Shown in pieces: positions 28,490 through 36,460 of a stretch of 64,000 nucleotides of DNA. Source of the DNA: Flavobacterium lacisediminis (GTDB lineage: Bacteria > Bacteroidota > Bacteroidia > Flavobacteriales > Flavobacteriaceae); NCBI RefSeq assembly GCF_025909975.1, contig NZ_JAPCIO010000002.1, forward strand, positions 186,001 through 250,000, written 5' to 3'. Made by a program: the position numbers and the translations under genes. The notes below the pieces were generated by a model. The model made no database searches. It was not told where the DNA came from and saw only the letters and a program-made list of their open reading frames with translations. Positions within the stretch are counted from its first letter, which is position 1, and each line of letters opens with the position of its first letter.

Positions 28490-28545
28490 GCTAATATTAT
28501 TTTAAATGATTATTATGTATGAATTGTATTGTTGCAATTCGGATG

Positions 28546-28553
28546 CAAAGATA
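28546..28553 (-). promoter_or_regulatory. -7 box of rpsO
   Basis: On the minus strand this reads TATCTTTG, an exact match to TAnnTTTG and identical to the rpe and miaB boxes. It predicts a leader of about 50 bases before the ATG at 28489, long enough for S15 autoregulation, though no specific fold was worked out. Confidence 0.65.
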
Positions 28554-28560
28554 AAAATAA

Positions 28561-28600
28561 TTTAGAATTATGGATTATGAATTCAGAATTATTTTAAAAT
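28561..28600. repeat. Intergenic filler with mirrored GAATTATGGATTATGAATT words
   Basis: The stretch between rpsO and the antiporter gene repeats AGAATTAT and AATTATG/ATTATGAATTC words in both orientations. It resembles low-complexity segments seen at gene borders elsewhere in this window. It contains no good terminator for the antiporter gene. Confidence 0.45.
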
Positions 28601-28607
28601 AAAAAAA

Positions 28608-29840
28608 TTAAGCTATTTTGTCTATAGCTTTGAAGGCTCTTTTTAATAAAAATGGTGTTGCTAACGTAGTTATAAGCCCCATGATAACAAGCATTGAAAA
28701 GATTTCAGTATTTATAATACCAGCTTTGTAAGCAATATTAGCAATAACTAATTCCATAATACCTCGGGCGTTTAACCCAAATCCAAGAGCTATTGATACT
28801 TTGTGGTCTAATCTTGCAAAACGTCCACCAATATATCCACCAATAATTTTTGATAAAAATGAAACGGCAATTATGGCAAATAATAATGGATAATTTTCAA
28901 TGGATGAAAATTGAAATTCTAGCCCAATTCCTGCAAAGAAAATTGGAGCTAAAAATCCCATCGCCATACTGTTTGTGGTGTTGTGAAAAGTATTTAAATG
29001 TTTTTCACCTACTAATTCTTTTGAAATTAGCATGGAAGCAAAAAAAGCACCAATAATAAAATGTAATCCTATGCTTTCAGTAATAGTGGCAAAAATCAAA
29101 ATAAAAACAAAGAATACGGCAAAAAGAGATTCTTTTCCTTTTAATACTGAAAGTATCTTATTGAGTTTGTTTTCAATTAAATTTTCTTCTCTTGATACAT
29201 TTCGTATGACACGATAGGTAGCAATAACCAAAATTAAGAAACAACTTAGTTTTAAAAGTGTTAGTAAAGTAGCATTAGTTATGTTAGCAAATGTTTGTTC
29301 AACATCTTTAATGTCTAATAAAATACCTAAAATGGTTAGCGCAATAACATCATCAAAAATAGCAACTGAGATTATTTTTTGTCCCACCGACGAATTCAGT
29401 TTGCCTAAATCCATTAAAATTCGAATACTAACTGGTAGAGCAGTAATAGCAACACACAATCCAATAAATATGGTTGACATCACGTCTAACTCAAAATAAC
29501 GTCCTACTAAAAATCCAGAAACGATAGGAAGAAAAAAGGCCAAAACAGAAATAATGATATTTCGACCTTTCATCGATTTAACAATTTCGTCTAAGTGAAT
29601 TTCTAAACCTGCAATAATAACCAATAAGAAAACCCCTAATTCAGAAATTACTTTTAGCTCTTCTGTTCGATGAATGAAATTTAAAATCGTTGGGCCTAAA
29701 AGAACACCAGCTAAAATTTCACCAATCATAGCAGGTTGTTTAAAACGTTCCATGATTTCGCCAAAGAATCGAGCTAACACTAGTAATAGTAATAAATTAG
29801 CAAAGAAAGGAAGCTCTAAACTTGGGACATTAAATTCCAT
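28608..29840 (-). CDS. CPA2-type cation:proton antiporter
   Basis: 410 residues, almost all hydrophobic, with about 11-13 membrane segments. Features of the CPA2 family (KefB/NapA-like) are visible: RFKQPAMIGEILAGVLLGPT near 33-52, the FIGLCVAITALPVSIRIL stretch, FDDVIALTILGIL with the two adjacent aspartates expected for proton coupling, and LGFGLNARGIMELVIANIAY near the end. It has no C-terminal TrkA-N/RCK domain, so it is not gated like KefC. It likely exchanges Na+ or K+ for protons at the inner membrane; the ion cannot be told from sequence. It is a single-gene unit with its own promoter box. Confidence 0.9.
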   Translation of the reverse strand: MEFNVPSLELPFFANLLLLLVLARFFGEIMERFKQPAMIGEILAGVLLGPTILNFIHRTEELKVISELGVFLLVIIAGLEIHLDEIVKSMKGRNIIISVLAFFLPIVSGFLVGRYFELDVMSTIFIGLCVAITALPVSIRILMDLGKLNSSVGQKIISVAIFDDVIALTILGILLDIKDVEQTFANITNATLLTLLKLSCFLILVIATYRVIRNVSREENLIENKLNKILSVLKGKESLFAVFFVFILIFATITESIGLHFIIGAFFASMLISKELVGEKHLNTFHNTTNSMAMGFLAPIFFAGIGLEFQFSSIENYPLLFAIIAVSFLSKIIGGYIGGRFARLDHKVSIALGFGLNARGIMELVIANIAYKAGIINTEIFSMLVIMGLITTLATPFLLKRAFKAIDKIA

Positions 29841-29873
29841 AAATAGCGAGAGTCGAATTAGTTATAATCACGA

Positions 29874-29881
29874 CAAATGTA
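29874..29881 (-). promoter_or_regulatory. -7 box of the antiporter gene
   Basis: On the minus strand this reads TACATTTG, an exact TAnnTTTG match, and predicts a leader of about 27 bases before the start at 29840. No well-spaced -33 TTG is visible. Confidence 0.6.
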
Positions 29882-29909
29882 TAAAAAAGAGTCAAATTTT
29901 ATTTATAAC

Positions 29910-30365
29910 TTAAAATAATTTTGCGACTTCTTCATTAACAAATTCTAAAAAGCGTTCATCTGCTGCTGTAAAAGGGTCTAAAACATGTGAATCAATGTCA
30001 ATTTGTCCAATATTAACTCCGTTAACGAATAAAGGAACCACAATTTCTGATTTTACAGTAAAACTACAAGCAATATAATTATCTTGTGCTTGAACATCAG
30101 GAACCACAAAATTTGCATTTGATTCCGCAACTTGTCCGCAGATTCCTTTTCCAAATGGAATAACAGTATGGTCGGTTTCAGCTCCAACATAAGGTCCTAA
30201 ATGAAGTGTTTTAGCTTCGTGATTTGCAAAATAAAAGCCCACCCAATCATAATAACTAACGTTATCACTTAATAGTTGGCAAATTTCTTTCAGCTTCTCT
30301 TCGCGAGTAGCATTTTCTTTTTCAATAATGCTTGAAACAATTGGTTTTAATTCTTCAAAAGTCAT
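29910..30365 (-). CDS. GAF-domain protein, free methionine-R-sulfoxide reductase-like
   Basis: 151 residues forming a single GAF domain of the fRMsr (YebR) type, which reduces free methionine-(R)-sulfoxide. The family core is present: YDWVGFYF, GPYVG, IPFGKGICG with Cys76, YIACS with Cys100, SEIVVPL and GQIDIDSHV. By spacing, Cys76 and Cys100 correspond to Cys94 and Cys118 of the E. coli enzyme. The position of E. coli Cys84 is His66 here, so one of the three redox cysteines is missing. It may work with a different resolving step or be only a ligand-binding GAF protein. Its promoter lies back to back with that of xrtF. Confidence 0.85.
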   Translation of the reverse strand: MTFEELKPIVSSIIEKENATREEKLKEICQLLSDNVSYYDWVGFYFANHEAKTLHLGPYVGAETDHTVIPFGKGICGQVAESNANFVVPDVQAQDNYIACSFTVKSEIVVPLFVNGVNIGQIDIDSHVLDPFTAADERFLEFVNEEVAKLF

Positions 30366-30381
30366 AGTTGTATTTTTTTTA

Positions 30382-30389
30382 CAAAAGTA
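30382..30389 (-). promoter_or_regulatory. -7 box of the GAF/fRMsr-like gene
   Basis: On the minus strand this reads TACTTTTG, an exact TAnnTTTG match, 16 bases before the ATG at 30365, giving a very short leader. It is 26 bases from the opposite-facing xrtF box. Confidence 0.6.
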
Positions 30390-30415
30390 TTTATTCCTAG
30401 CTATTAAAAAATCTA

Positions 30416-30423
30416 TATTTTTG
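30416..30423 (+). promoter_or_regulatory. -7 box of xrtF
   Basis: TATTTTTG is an exact TAnnTTTG match. The predicted transcription start near 30430 lies downstream of the longest possible reading-frame start (30328), which rules that start out and supports the TTG at 30439. Confidence 0.55.
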
Positions 30424-30438
30424 TTAAAAATAGACGTT

Positions 30439-30990
30439 TTGAAAAATATTTTTAATCAGTACAGCCATTTTTTTACTTTTCTACTAAAGTTTATTTTGTT
30501 CTATGTCATTTTTATTTTCTTGTACAAGATGTATTTGAACCAATTTGATTTGAATAAAAATGAAATAGACGGTATAACCAAAACAGTTGCTTTTCAGACT
30601 AAGCAATTGATGTTGTGCTTTGATAACAATATTGAAACAGTAAAAAATGAGAATGAACCTTCAATAAAAATGATTTATCACGCTAAGTACGTAGCTCGAA
30701 TTATAGAAGGGTGTAATGCAATAAGTGTAATGATTTTGTTTGCCTCGTTTGTTTTTGCTTTTTCTGCTCAGTGGAAAAAGACAGCGTTATATATCATTTC
30801 AGGAATTGTTATAATTCATGTTTTGAATATAATTAGAATTGCGGTTTTATCGTTCTCACTATATTATTTTCCAAATTATGAAGAAGTTCTTCATGGTACT
30901 TTGTTTCCGCTTTTTATTTATGGAGTAGTTTTTGTTTTGTGGATTTTATGGGTAACTAAATATTCGGGCTATGTTAAAAAAAATAAATAA
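30439..30990 (+). CDS. xrtF: Exosortase family protein XrtF
   Basis: 183 residues from a TTG start at 30439, giving MKNIFNQYSHFFTFLLKF, the usual XrtF beginning; the frame stays open upstream to 30328 but would run into the divergent promoter and the GAF gene. Several membrane segments are present. The exosortase triad is intact: Cys92 in EGCNAIS, Arg133 in LNIIRIAVL, and His152 in LHGTLFPLF. Exosortases are inner-membrane transpeptidase-like enzymes that process C-terminal sorting tails, by analogy with sortases. The partner gene follows with a 20-base overlap. No gene with a sorting tail was recognised in this window, so the substrate is elsewhere. Confidence 0.88.
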   Translation: MKNIFNQYSHFFTFLLKFILFYVIFIFLYKMYLNQFDLNKNEIDGITKTVAFQTKQLMLCFDNNIETVKNENEPSIKMIYHAKYVARIIEGCNAISVMILFASFVFAFSAQWKKTALYIISGIVIIHVLNIIRIAVLSFSLYYFPNYEEVLHGTLFPLFIYGVVFVLWILWVTKYSGYVKKNK

Positions 30991-31414
30991 GCATAAGTTC
31001 AGAATTGTTTTGCTTTTTTTGGCTCTTTTAGGCTTAGTACTTATTCGTGCGTTTGAAAGTCAATTATTTTACGACCCTTTTTTGTCTTTTTTTAAATTGG
31101 ACTATCAAAATAAAGTTTTGCCTGATTTTGATGGTTTCTCATTGTTTTTCGGATTGCTTTTTCGCTATGTTTTAAATTCTATCCTATCTTTAGCTATCAT
31201 TTACTTATTGTTCAAGCAAATACAATTGGTTCGATTTTCTATGATTTTGTATAGTATTTTCTTTCTAGTATTAATGTGTTTGTTTTTCGGATTACTTCAT
31301 TTTTCTGACCAACCTGATTATTTGATTTTGTTCTACATCAGACGTTTTTTAATTCAGCCTTTATTTTTAGTACTTTTTATTCCGGCTTTTTATTATCAGC
31401 AGTTAACTCGCTAA
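30971..31414 (+). CDS. Exosortase F system-associated membrane protein
   Basis: 147 residues with about four hydrophobic segments (about 12-27, 55-83, 92-113 and 120-142). The sequence has the look and position of the small protein that always follows xrtF in Flavobacteriaceae, including the early ESQLFYDPFLSFFK motif and the late DYLILFYIRRFLIQPLFLVLF block. It overlaps xrtF by 20 bases, so translation is likely coupled. Its role is not known; it may help position the exosortase or its substrate in the inner membrane. Confidence 0.85.
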   Translation: MLKKINKHKFRIVLLFLALLGLVLIRAFESQLFYDPFLSFFKLDYQNKVLPDFDGFSLFFGLLFRYVLNSILSLAIIYLLFKQIQLVRFSMILYSIFFLVLMCLFFGLLHFSDQPDYLILFYIRRFLIQPLFLVLFIPAFYYQQLTR

Positions 31415-31421
31415 TTTTTTG

Positions 31422-31429
31422 TATCTTTA
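31422..31429 (+). promoter_or_regulatory. Possible -7 box of the ATP-cone nuclease gene
   Basis: TATCTTTA matches TAnnTTTG at seven of eight positions, 8 bases after the preceding stop and 20 bases before the chosen ATG at 31449. No well-spaced TTG is visible upstream. Confidence 0.35.
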
Positions 31430-31448
31430 TGTAATAATCTTTTTGATT

Positions 31449-32273
31449 ATGAAAGTTACAAAATACTCAGGTGAATTAGTTCATTACGATGAACAGAAAC
31501 TAATTAATTCACTCCGAAAATCAGGAGCTGACCAAGCTATGGCAGAAACCATTGTTAAGGAAATTGAAAGCGAAATGTATGAAGGCATTTCCTCGAAAAG
31601 AATTTATAAGCGTGCTTATCAGCTATTAAAAAATATTTCTAATGTACATGCGGCACGTTATAATTTAAGAACCGCCTTGTTAGGTCTTGGTCCTGCTGGA
31701 TTTTTCTTTGAGAAATTTATTGCTAAAGTTATGAAAGAGCAAGGTTTTCAAACTAAAATTAGCATTACACTAAATGGGAAATGTATTTCTCATGAAATTG
31801 ATGTTTTACTTCTCAAAAACGATATAGTTTCCATGATTGAATGCAAATTTCATTCAGGTCAAGATGCAAAAAGTGATGTAAAAGTTCCAATGTATATCCT
31901 CTCTCGATTTAATGATTTGAAAGATAAAAAGTACGATTTGTTTTCGGCGAAGCGAAGTATTTCAAAATGTATCATTGTAACCAACAACAAGTTTACCACA
32001 GATGCAATTCAGTTTGGAGAATGTTCGGGTTTGAGTATGTTGAGTTGGGATTATCCTCAAAAAAACGGAATCAAAGATTTGGTTGATCGTTTTCGAGTTT
32101 ATCCTGTAACTTGTTTAACAACTTTAACTAAAGCAGAAAAAGACCAATTGTTGATTTTAGATTGTATTACCATTAAAGATTTAATTCAACATCCCGATTA
32201 TTTGAAAACCATCGAGTTAAGTCATAATCGAACTATAAATGTTTTAAAAGAAGCGAATCAATTAACAAATTAA
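31449..32273 (+). CDS. ATP-cone domain fused to an Mrr-type nuclease domain
   Basis: 274 residues from the ATG at 31449 (MKVTKYSGELVHYDEQKL); the frame also has an ATG at 31419, but that precedes the likely transcription start. The first 85 or so residues form an ATP-cone, the nucleotide-sensing domain known from ribonucleotide reductase and NrdR (KLINSLRKSGA...YKRAYQLL). The rest resembles restriction endonuclease-like (Mrr_cat) folds with catalytic Asp118, then Glu131-Cys-Lys133 (MIECKFH). The C-terminal third looks like a small helical DNA-binding part. It may be a nucleotide-gated DNA or RNA nuclease; no methylase lies nearby. It sits 10 bases before a beta-CASP RNase gene. Confidence 0.8.
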   Translation: MKVTKYSGELVHYDEQKLINSLRKSGADQAMAETIVKEIESEMYEGISSKRIYKRAYQLLKNISNVHAARYNLRTALLGLGPAGFFFEKFIAKVMKEQGFQTKISITLNGKCISHEIDVLLLKNDIVSMIECKFHSGQDAKSDVKVPMYILSRFNDLKDKKYDLFSAKRSISKCIIVTNNKFTTDAIQFGECSGLSMLSWDYPQKNGIKDLVDRFRVYPVTCLTTLTKAEKDQLLILDCITIKDLIQHPDYLKTIELSHNRTINVLKEANQLTN

Positions 32274-32283
32274 ACCAAAAATC

Positions 32284-33639
32284 ATGAAAATTCATTTTTT
32301 AGGCGGAGCAGGAACAGTAACAGGTTCAAAAACGTTAATCGAACACAATAATCTTCGAATTTTGATTGATTGTGGCATGTTTCAAGGAATAAAATCGTTA
32401 CGCGAATTAAATCGAGAGCCACTTTCCATTTTACCTGAAACGATTGATTTTGTAATTCTTACTCACGGACATTTAGATCATTGTGGTTGGTTGCCAAAAC
32501 TAGTTAATGAAGGTTTCAAAGGAAAAATTTTCTGTACAAGACCAACAAAAGAAATTTCGCGATTGATTTTATACGATAGTGCGAAAATTCAGGAAGAAGA
32601 AGCTAAAAAAGCCAATGAAGAACATTTCTCAAAACACGACCCAGCCGAACCTTTGTATACTGAAGCCGAAGTAGATGCTGTAATTCCGAAGTTTCGAGTA
32701 GTAGATAAAGATTTTGATGTAAAACTCGATGATGACGTTTCTTTCAAATTCTTTTATGCAAGTCATATTTTAGGCGCTTGTTCAATTGAATTAACCATCG
32801 ATGGAAAAGTTTTGGTTTTCTCTGGAGATATTGGTCAAGATGATGATGTGCTGATGTTCCCACCTCAAAAACCCAAAAAAGCCGATTATGTTTTTTTAGA
32901 AAGTACGTACGGAAATCGCCTTCATCCACAAACTAATGCTTTGCTTGAATTGGAAACCATCATAAATAATACATTCAACAAAGGCGGAACGGTTGTAATT
33001 CCAAGTTTTGCTGTAGAAAGAGTACAAACCATGATGTATTTGATTTGGCAATTGAAAAAAGAAGAGCGTATTCCTAATATGCCTTATATTATAGATACGC
33101 CAATGGGAATTAGCGTTTTAGATGTTTTTAAAGACAATAGAACTTGGCACAAACTTTCTTTTGAAGATTGCGACGAAATGTGCAAAGTTTTTACACTAAT
33201 TTCTGATTACAAAGACAGCATGAATGCTGTTTACGATAAGCAACCAAAAGTAGTCATCGCAGCAAGCGGTATGATTACCGGCGGAAGGGTTTTATCTTAT
33301 TTAGAACATTTAATAGATAAACCAGAAACAACCGTAACACTAGTAGGTTATCAAGCAGAAGGAACTCGCGGACGAAAATTACTAGAAGGCGCACAAGAAA
33401 TCAAAATTTACGGAAAATATTATCCTGTTTCAGCAAATATTCTTTTAATAGAAAGTTTATCCGCACATGGCGACCAAAAAGATTTGCTAAATTGGTTATC
33501 TGAATTGGAAACAAAACCAAAAAAAGTATTCTTAGTTCATGGCGAAAATGAAGCTGCAGATGAATTGCGATTAAAGGTGCAAGAACAATATGGTTTTGAA
33601 GCTCAAGTTCCTTTTTTAGGGCAAGTCATTGAAATTTAG
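32284..33639 (+). CDS. Beta-CASP metallo-beta-lactamase-fold RNase-like protein
   Basis: 451 residues. The N-terminal MBL domain carries the zinc motif HGHLDH at 61-66, with further His/Asp motifs (SHILGACS, FSGDIG). The beta-CASP part has PSFAVERVQTMMYLIWQL, VVIAASGMITGGRV with the glycine-rich loop, and the late LSAHGDQKDLL and FLVHGENEA blocks. This is the CPSF73-like/bacterial beta-CASP RNase group (two metals in the active site), rather than RNase J, whose domain layout differs. All visible metal ligands are present, so it is probably an active ribonuclease. It follows the ATP-cone nuclease closely, suggesting a shared transcript. Cytoplasmic. Confidence 0.9.
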   Translation: MKIHFLGGAGTVTGSKTLIEHNNLRILIDCGMFQGIKSLRELNREPLSILPETIDFVILTHGHLDHCGWLPKLVNEGFKGKIFCTRPTKEISRLILYDSAKIQEEEAKKANEEHFSKHDPAEPLYTEAEVDAVIPKFRVVDKDFDVKLDDDVSFKFFYASHILGACSIELTIDGKVLVFSGDIGQDDDVLMFPPQKPKKADYVFLESTYGNRLHPQTNALLELETIINNTFNKGGTVVIPSFAVERVQTMMYLIWQLKKEERIPNMPYIIDTPMGISVLDVFKDNRTWHKLSFEDCDEMCKVFTLISDYKDSMNAVYDKQPKVVIAASGMITGGRVLSYLEHLIDKPETTVTLVGYQAEGTRGRKLLEGAQEIKIYGKYYPVSANILLIESLSAHGDQKDLLNWLSELETKPKKVFLVHGENEAADELRLKVQEQYGFEAQVPFLGQVIEI

Positions 33640-33672
33640 ATTAAAATTAACGCAAATTAAAATTCAATTTCC

Positions 33673-33680
33673 TACTTTTG
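33673..33680 (+). promoter_or_regulatory. -7 box giving a probably leaderless transcript
   Basis: TACTTTTG is an exact TAnnTTTG match ending five bases before the ATG at 33686. The expected transcription start coincides with the start codon, so the mRNA is probably leaderless or nearly so. Confidence 0.6.
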
Positions 33681-33685
33681 CTCCG

Positions 33686-34093
33686 ATGAATTTCAGAAAA
33701 CACATAAGTATTGTATTAGCTTCCTTAGTATTGCTTGCCAATTTAGGGTTGAGTTTTGCTGTGCATTATTGTAAAGATGAAATTGCATCGGTTTCTTTTC
33801 AATATCAAGAAGACGAACCTTGTGTTGAAGATGTAAAATCATGTTGTGCAAAAGAAGATTCTCACGATTCTTGTTGTTCAAACAAATTAATCAAAGTTGA
33901 AAAGAAGACTGATGATATATTGGTTAAAACTTTGCAACTTGATTTAGAACAAGCGGTTTTTAGTACTGATTGGAAACCAAACTTAGTGGTATTTAATTCA
34001 GTTGTTACAACATCAAATGAAGTGGCTTTTTACTGCGATTCTCATGCGCCGCCACTCTACAAACTCTATTGTCAATTAGTTTTTTACGCATAA
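33686..34093 (+). CDS. Small secreted Cys-rich protein, HYC_CC_PP family
   Basis: 135 residues from the ATG at 33686; the frame is open back to 33629, but those codons overlap the preceding gene and lie upstream of the promoter box. A signal-like segment at about 7-25 is followed by HYC at 27-29, clustered cysteine pairs (SCCAKED, DSCCSNK) and the late APPLYKLYC. These are the features that name the HYC_CC_PP family of Flavobacteriia. The Cys/His pattern suggests metal binding. It precedes a TonB receptor and a secreted HMA protein, so a part in copper or similar metal handling is likely but unproven. Confidence 0.8.
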   Translation: MNFRKHISIVLASLVLLANLGLSFAVHYCKDEIASVSFQYQEDEPCVEDVKSCCAKEDSHDSCCSNKLIKVEKKTDDILVKTLQLDLEQAVFSTDWKPNLVVFNSVVTTSNEVAFYCDSHAPPLYKLYCQLVFYA

Positions 34094-34148
34094 TTTATTG
34101 TTTTTTATTCTGTAAATCAAAGAATTAATAACAATAAATAAACTTATT

Positions 34149-36434
34149 ATGTTTAAAAATATAGCGTTTTTGCTATTCTTTGTTTCTCAATTTATTTATT
34201 CGCAAGAAACCATAAAAGGAATAGTAACAGACGAAAATAATCAACCTTTATTAGGGGCTAATGTGTTTTGGTTCAATACTGCAATTGGAACCACAACAGA
34301 TGGAAATGGGAATTTCTCTATAAAAAAATCTCCCGAGACTACTTTTTTAGTGGTGAGCTACATTGGATTTGAAACTAAAAAAATAGAGATTACTTCAAGC
34401 ACAATCTCTGTGGTTTTAAAAGAAGTGAATACTTTAAAAGAAGTAACGATTACCAAAACCAAAAAAGGAACCGAACATTCCTTATACAAAGTTCAAAATG
34501 TCCAAGTAATGGGGCAAAAAGAGTTGCTTAAAGCGGCTTGTTGTAATCTATCGGAGAGTTTTAGTACTAATCCTTCAATCGATGTTAATTTTTCGGATGC
34601 TGTAACAGGAAATCGTCAAATTAAGATGTTAGGTTTAACCAGTCCATATATCTTAATTGCGGAAGAAAATATTCCTTCGGTTCGTGGCGCTTCACAAGCT
34701 TACGGATTGTCTTTTGTGCCAGGAACTTGGGTAGAAAGTATTCAAATTACTAAAGGAGCTGGAAGTGTAATTAATGGTTATGAAAGTATTTCTGGCCAAA
34801 TTAATTATGAAGTTTTGAAACCTTCAAATGATATTCCGTTTTTCTTAAATGCGTATGCTTCGCAAGATGAACGTTATGAAATCAATACGCATTTCAATAA
34901 TAAATTTTCTGATAAATTGAGTTCGACTTTGTTTTTACACGGAAATACACGTGTAGGAAAAAATGATATGAACGATGACGGATTTTTAGATGGTCCAATT
35001 GGAAAACAAGTCAATATTTTAAATCGCTGGCAATATAACGATGCTGAAAATGGAATCGTAAGTTTTTTAAATGTTCGCTACATGAACGATGAAAAACAAG
35101 CTGGAGAAATGAGTTTCAATCCAGATACAGACAGATTAACTACAAACGCTTGGGGAAGTGAAATCAATACTGAAAAAATTGAAATTTCAAACAAAACAGG
35201 TTATGTTTTTCCAGATATGCCATATCAAAGTTTTGGATTTCAAAATTCGTTTCAATCGCACAAACAAGATTCGTATTTTGGTTTGAGTCAGTATGATATA
35301 CAGCAGAAGAGTTTTTACTCGAATTTACTATTCAATTCGATTATCAATAATACCAAAAATAAATTCACAACGGGTTTAAATTTTACTTACGATGACTATA
35401 ATGAATTTGTAAATGTGAATTTCAATCGCGATTTTTCAAGAATCGATAATTCGGTTGGTGCTTTTTTTGAATATACCTATGACAATACCGATAATTTCAG
35501 TTTAGTAGCCGGAGCACGTGTAGATAATCATAATCGTTTAGGAACTTTTATCACGCCAAGATTACATATCCGTTACAATCCTTGGAAAGAAGCTGTAATT
35601 AGAGCTTCAGCTGGAAGAGGAAAACGTGCAGCTAATATTTTTGCTGAAAACCAACAATTGTTTGCATCCAACAGAAGTTTTTCAATCTTGAATACTGATG
35701 GGAAATTATACGGATTAAACCCTGAAATTGCTTGGAACTATGGTTTGAGTTTCATTCAAAAATTCAAATTAGCTGGAAAAGATGCTGAGGTGATTTTAGA
35801 TTACTACAGAACAGATTTCCAAAATCAAGCAGTTGTTGATGTGGATCATTCACCACAAGAAGTCTTGTTTTATAATTTAGAAGGAAACAGTTTTGCCAAT
35901 TCATTTCAAGCAGAATTTTCAATTGACTTGATGACGCATTTAACTTTTAAAACGGCTTATAAATATTACGATGTGCAAACGCAATTCACAAGAGGACAAT
36001 TAGAAAGACCTTTGCAAGCAAAACACAGAGTTTTTGGAAATTTAGCCTACGAAACACATATCAAAGACAAAGGGCAACAATGGAAGTTTGATGTAACGTA
36101 TAATTGGTTAGGCGAACAACGCTTACCTTATACGCAATCAAATCCAGTACAATATCGTTTGGATGGATATGCGCCGGCTTTCGGAACATTAAATGCTCAA
36201 ATTACGAGAACGTTTTCAAGTACTTTTGAAGTGTATATTGGAGGAGAGAATATGACAAATTACAAACAAATGAACGGAATTGTTCAAAATGAAAACCCTT
36301 TTGGTACTTATTTTGATAGTAGTATGATATATGCCCCAACTTTTGGTGCCATGTACTATGCTGGATTGCGATTTAAAATTAAAGATAAAAAAGAGAATCA
36401 TAAAATAGAAGAGCTAAATCCAATAGGAGAGTAA
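34149..36434 (+). CDS. TonB-dependent receptor of the metal cluster
   Basis: 761 residues. Signal peptide 1-18, carboxypeptidase-regulatory-like domain at about 22-100 (KGIVTDENNQPLLGANVFW), plug domain at about 115-235, and a barrel ending near residue 745 with a short charged tail (KKENHKIEELN). The plug holds an unusual KAACCNLSESF segment with adjacent Cys131 and Cys132, and MLGLTSPYILIAEENIPS. I have seen this plug type next to heavy-metal genes in Bacteroidota. It would import a metal or metal complex across the outer membrane with TonB energy. An HMA protein gene follows 26 bases later and a Cys-rich protein gene precedes it. Confidence 0.9.
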   Translation: MFKNIAFLLFFVSQFIYSQETIKGIVTDENNQPLLGANVFWFNTAIGTTTDGNGNFSIKKSPETTFLVVSYIGFETKKIEITSSTISVVLKEVNTLKEVTITKTKKGTEHSLYKVQNVQVMGQKELLKAACCNLSESFSTNPSIDVNFSDAVTGNRQIKMLGLTSPYILIAEENIPSVRGASQAYGLSFVPGTWVESIQITKGAGSVINGYESISGQINYEVLKPSNDIPFFLNAYASQDERYEINTHFNNKFSDKLSSTLFLHGNTRVGKNDMNDDGFLDGPIGKQVNILNRWQYNDAENGIVSFLNVRYMNDEKQAGEMSFNPDTDRLTTNAWGSEINTEKIEISNKTGYVFPDMPYQSFGFQNSFQSHKQDSYFGLSQYDIQQKSFYSNLLFNSIINNTKNKFTTGLNFTYDDYNEFVNVNFNRDFSRIDNSVGAFFEYTYDNTDNFSLVAGARVDNHNRLGTFITPRLHIRYNPWKEAVIRASAGRGKRAANIFAENQQLFASNRSFSILNTDGKLYGLNPEIAWNYGLSFIQKFKLAGKDAEVILDYYRTDFQNQAVVDVDHSPQEVLFYNLEGNSFANSFQAEFSIDLMTHLTFKTAYKYYDVQTQFTRGQLERPLQAKHRVFGNLAYETHIKDKGQQWKFDVTYNWLGEQRLPYTQSNPVQYRLDGYAPAFGTLNAQITRTFSSTFEVYIGGENMTNYKQMNGIVQNENPFGTYFDSSMIYAPTFGAMYYAGLRFKIKDKKENHKIEELNPIGE

Positions 36435-36460
36435 GCTTATAACCATTAAACAATATAAAA

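Noticed and set aside
30328..30438. Longer XrtF form starting at ATG 30328
   Set aside because: It would overlap the divergent GAF gene and its promoter, and lies upstream of the xrtF -7 box. The added residues do not look like an XrtF N-terminus.
31449..32273. Type IV restriction-modification locus
   Set aside because: No methylase, specificity subunit or other defence gene lies nearby; only a nuclease-like domain with an ATP-cone is supported.
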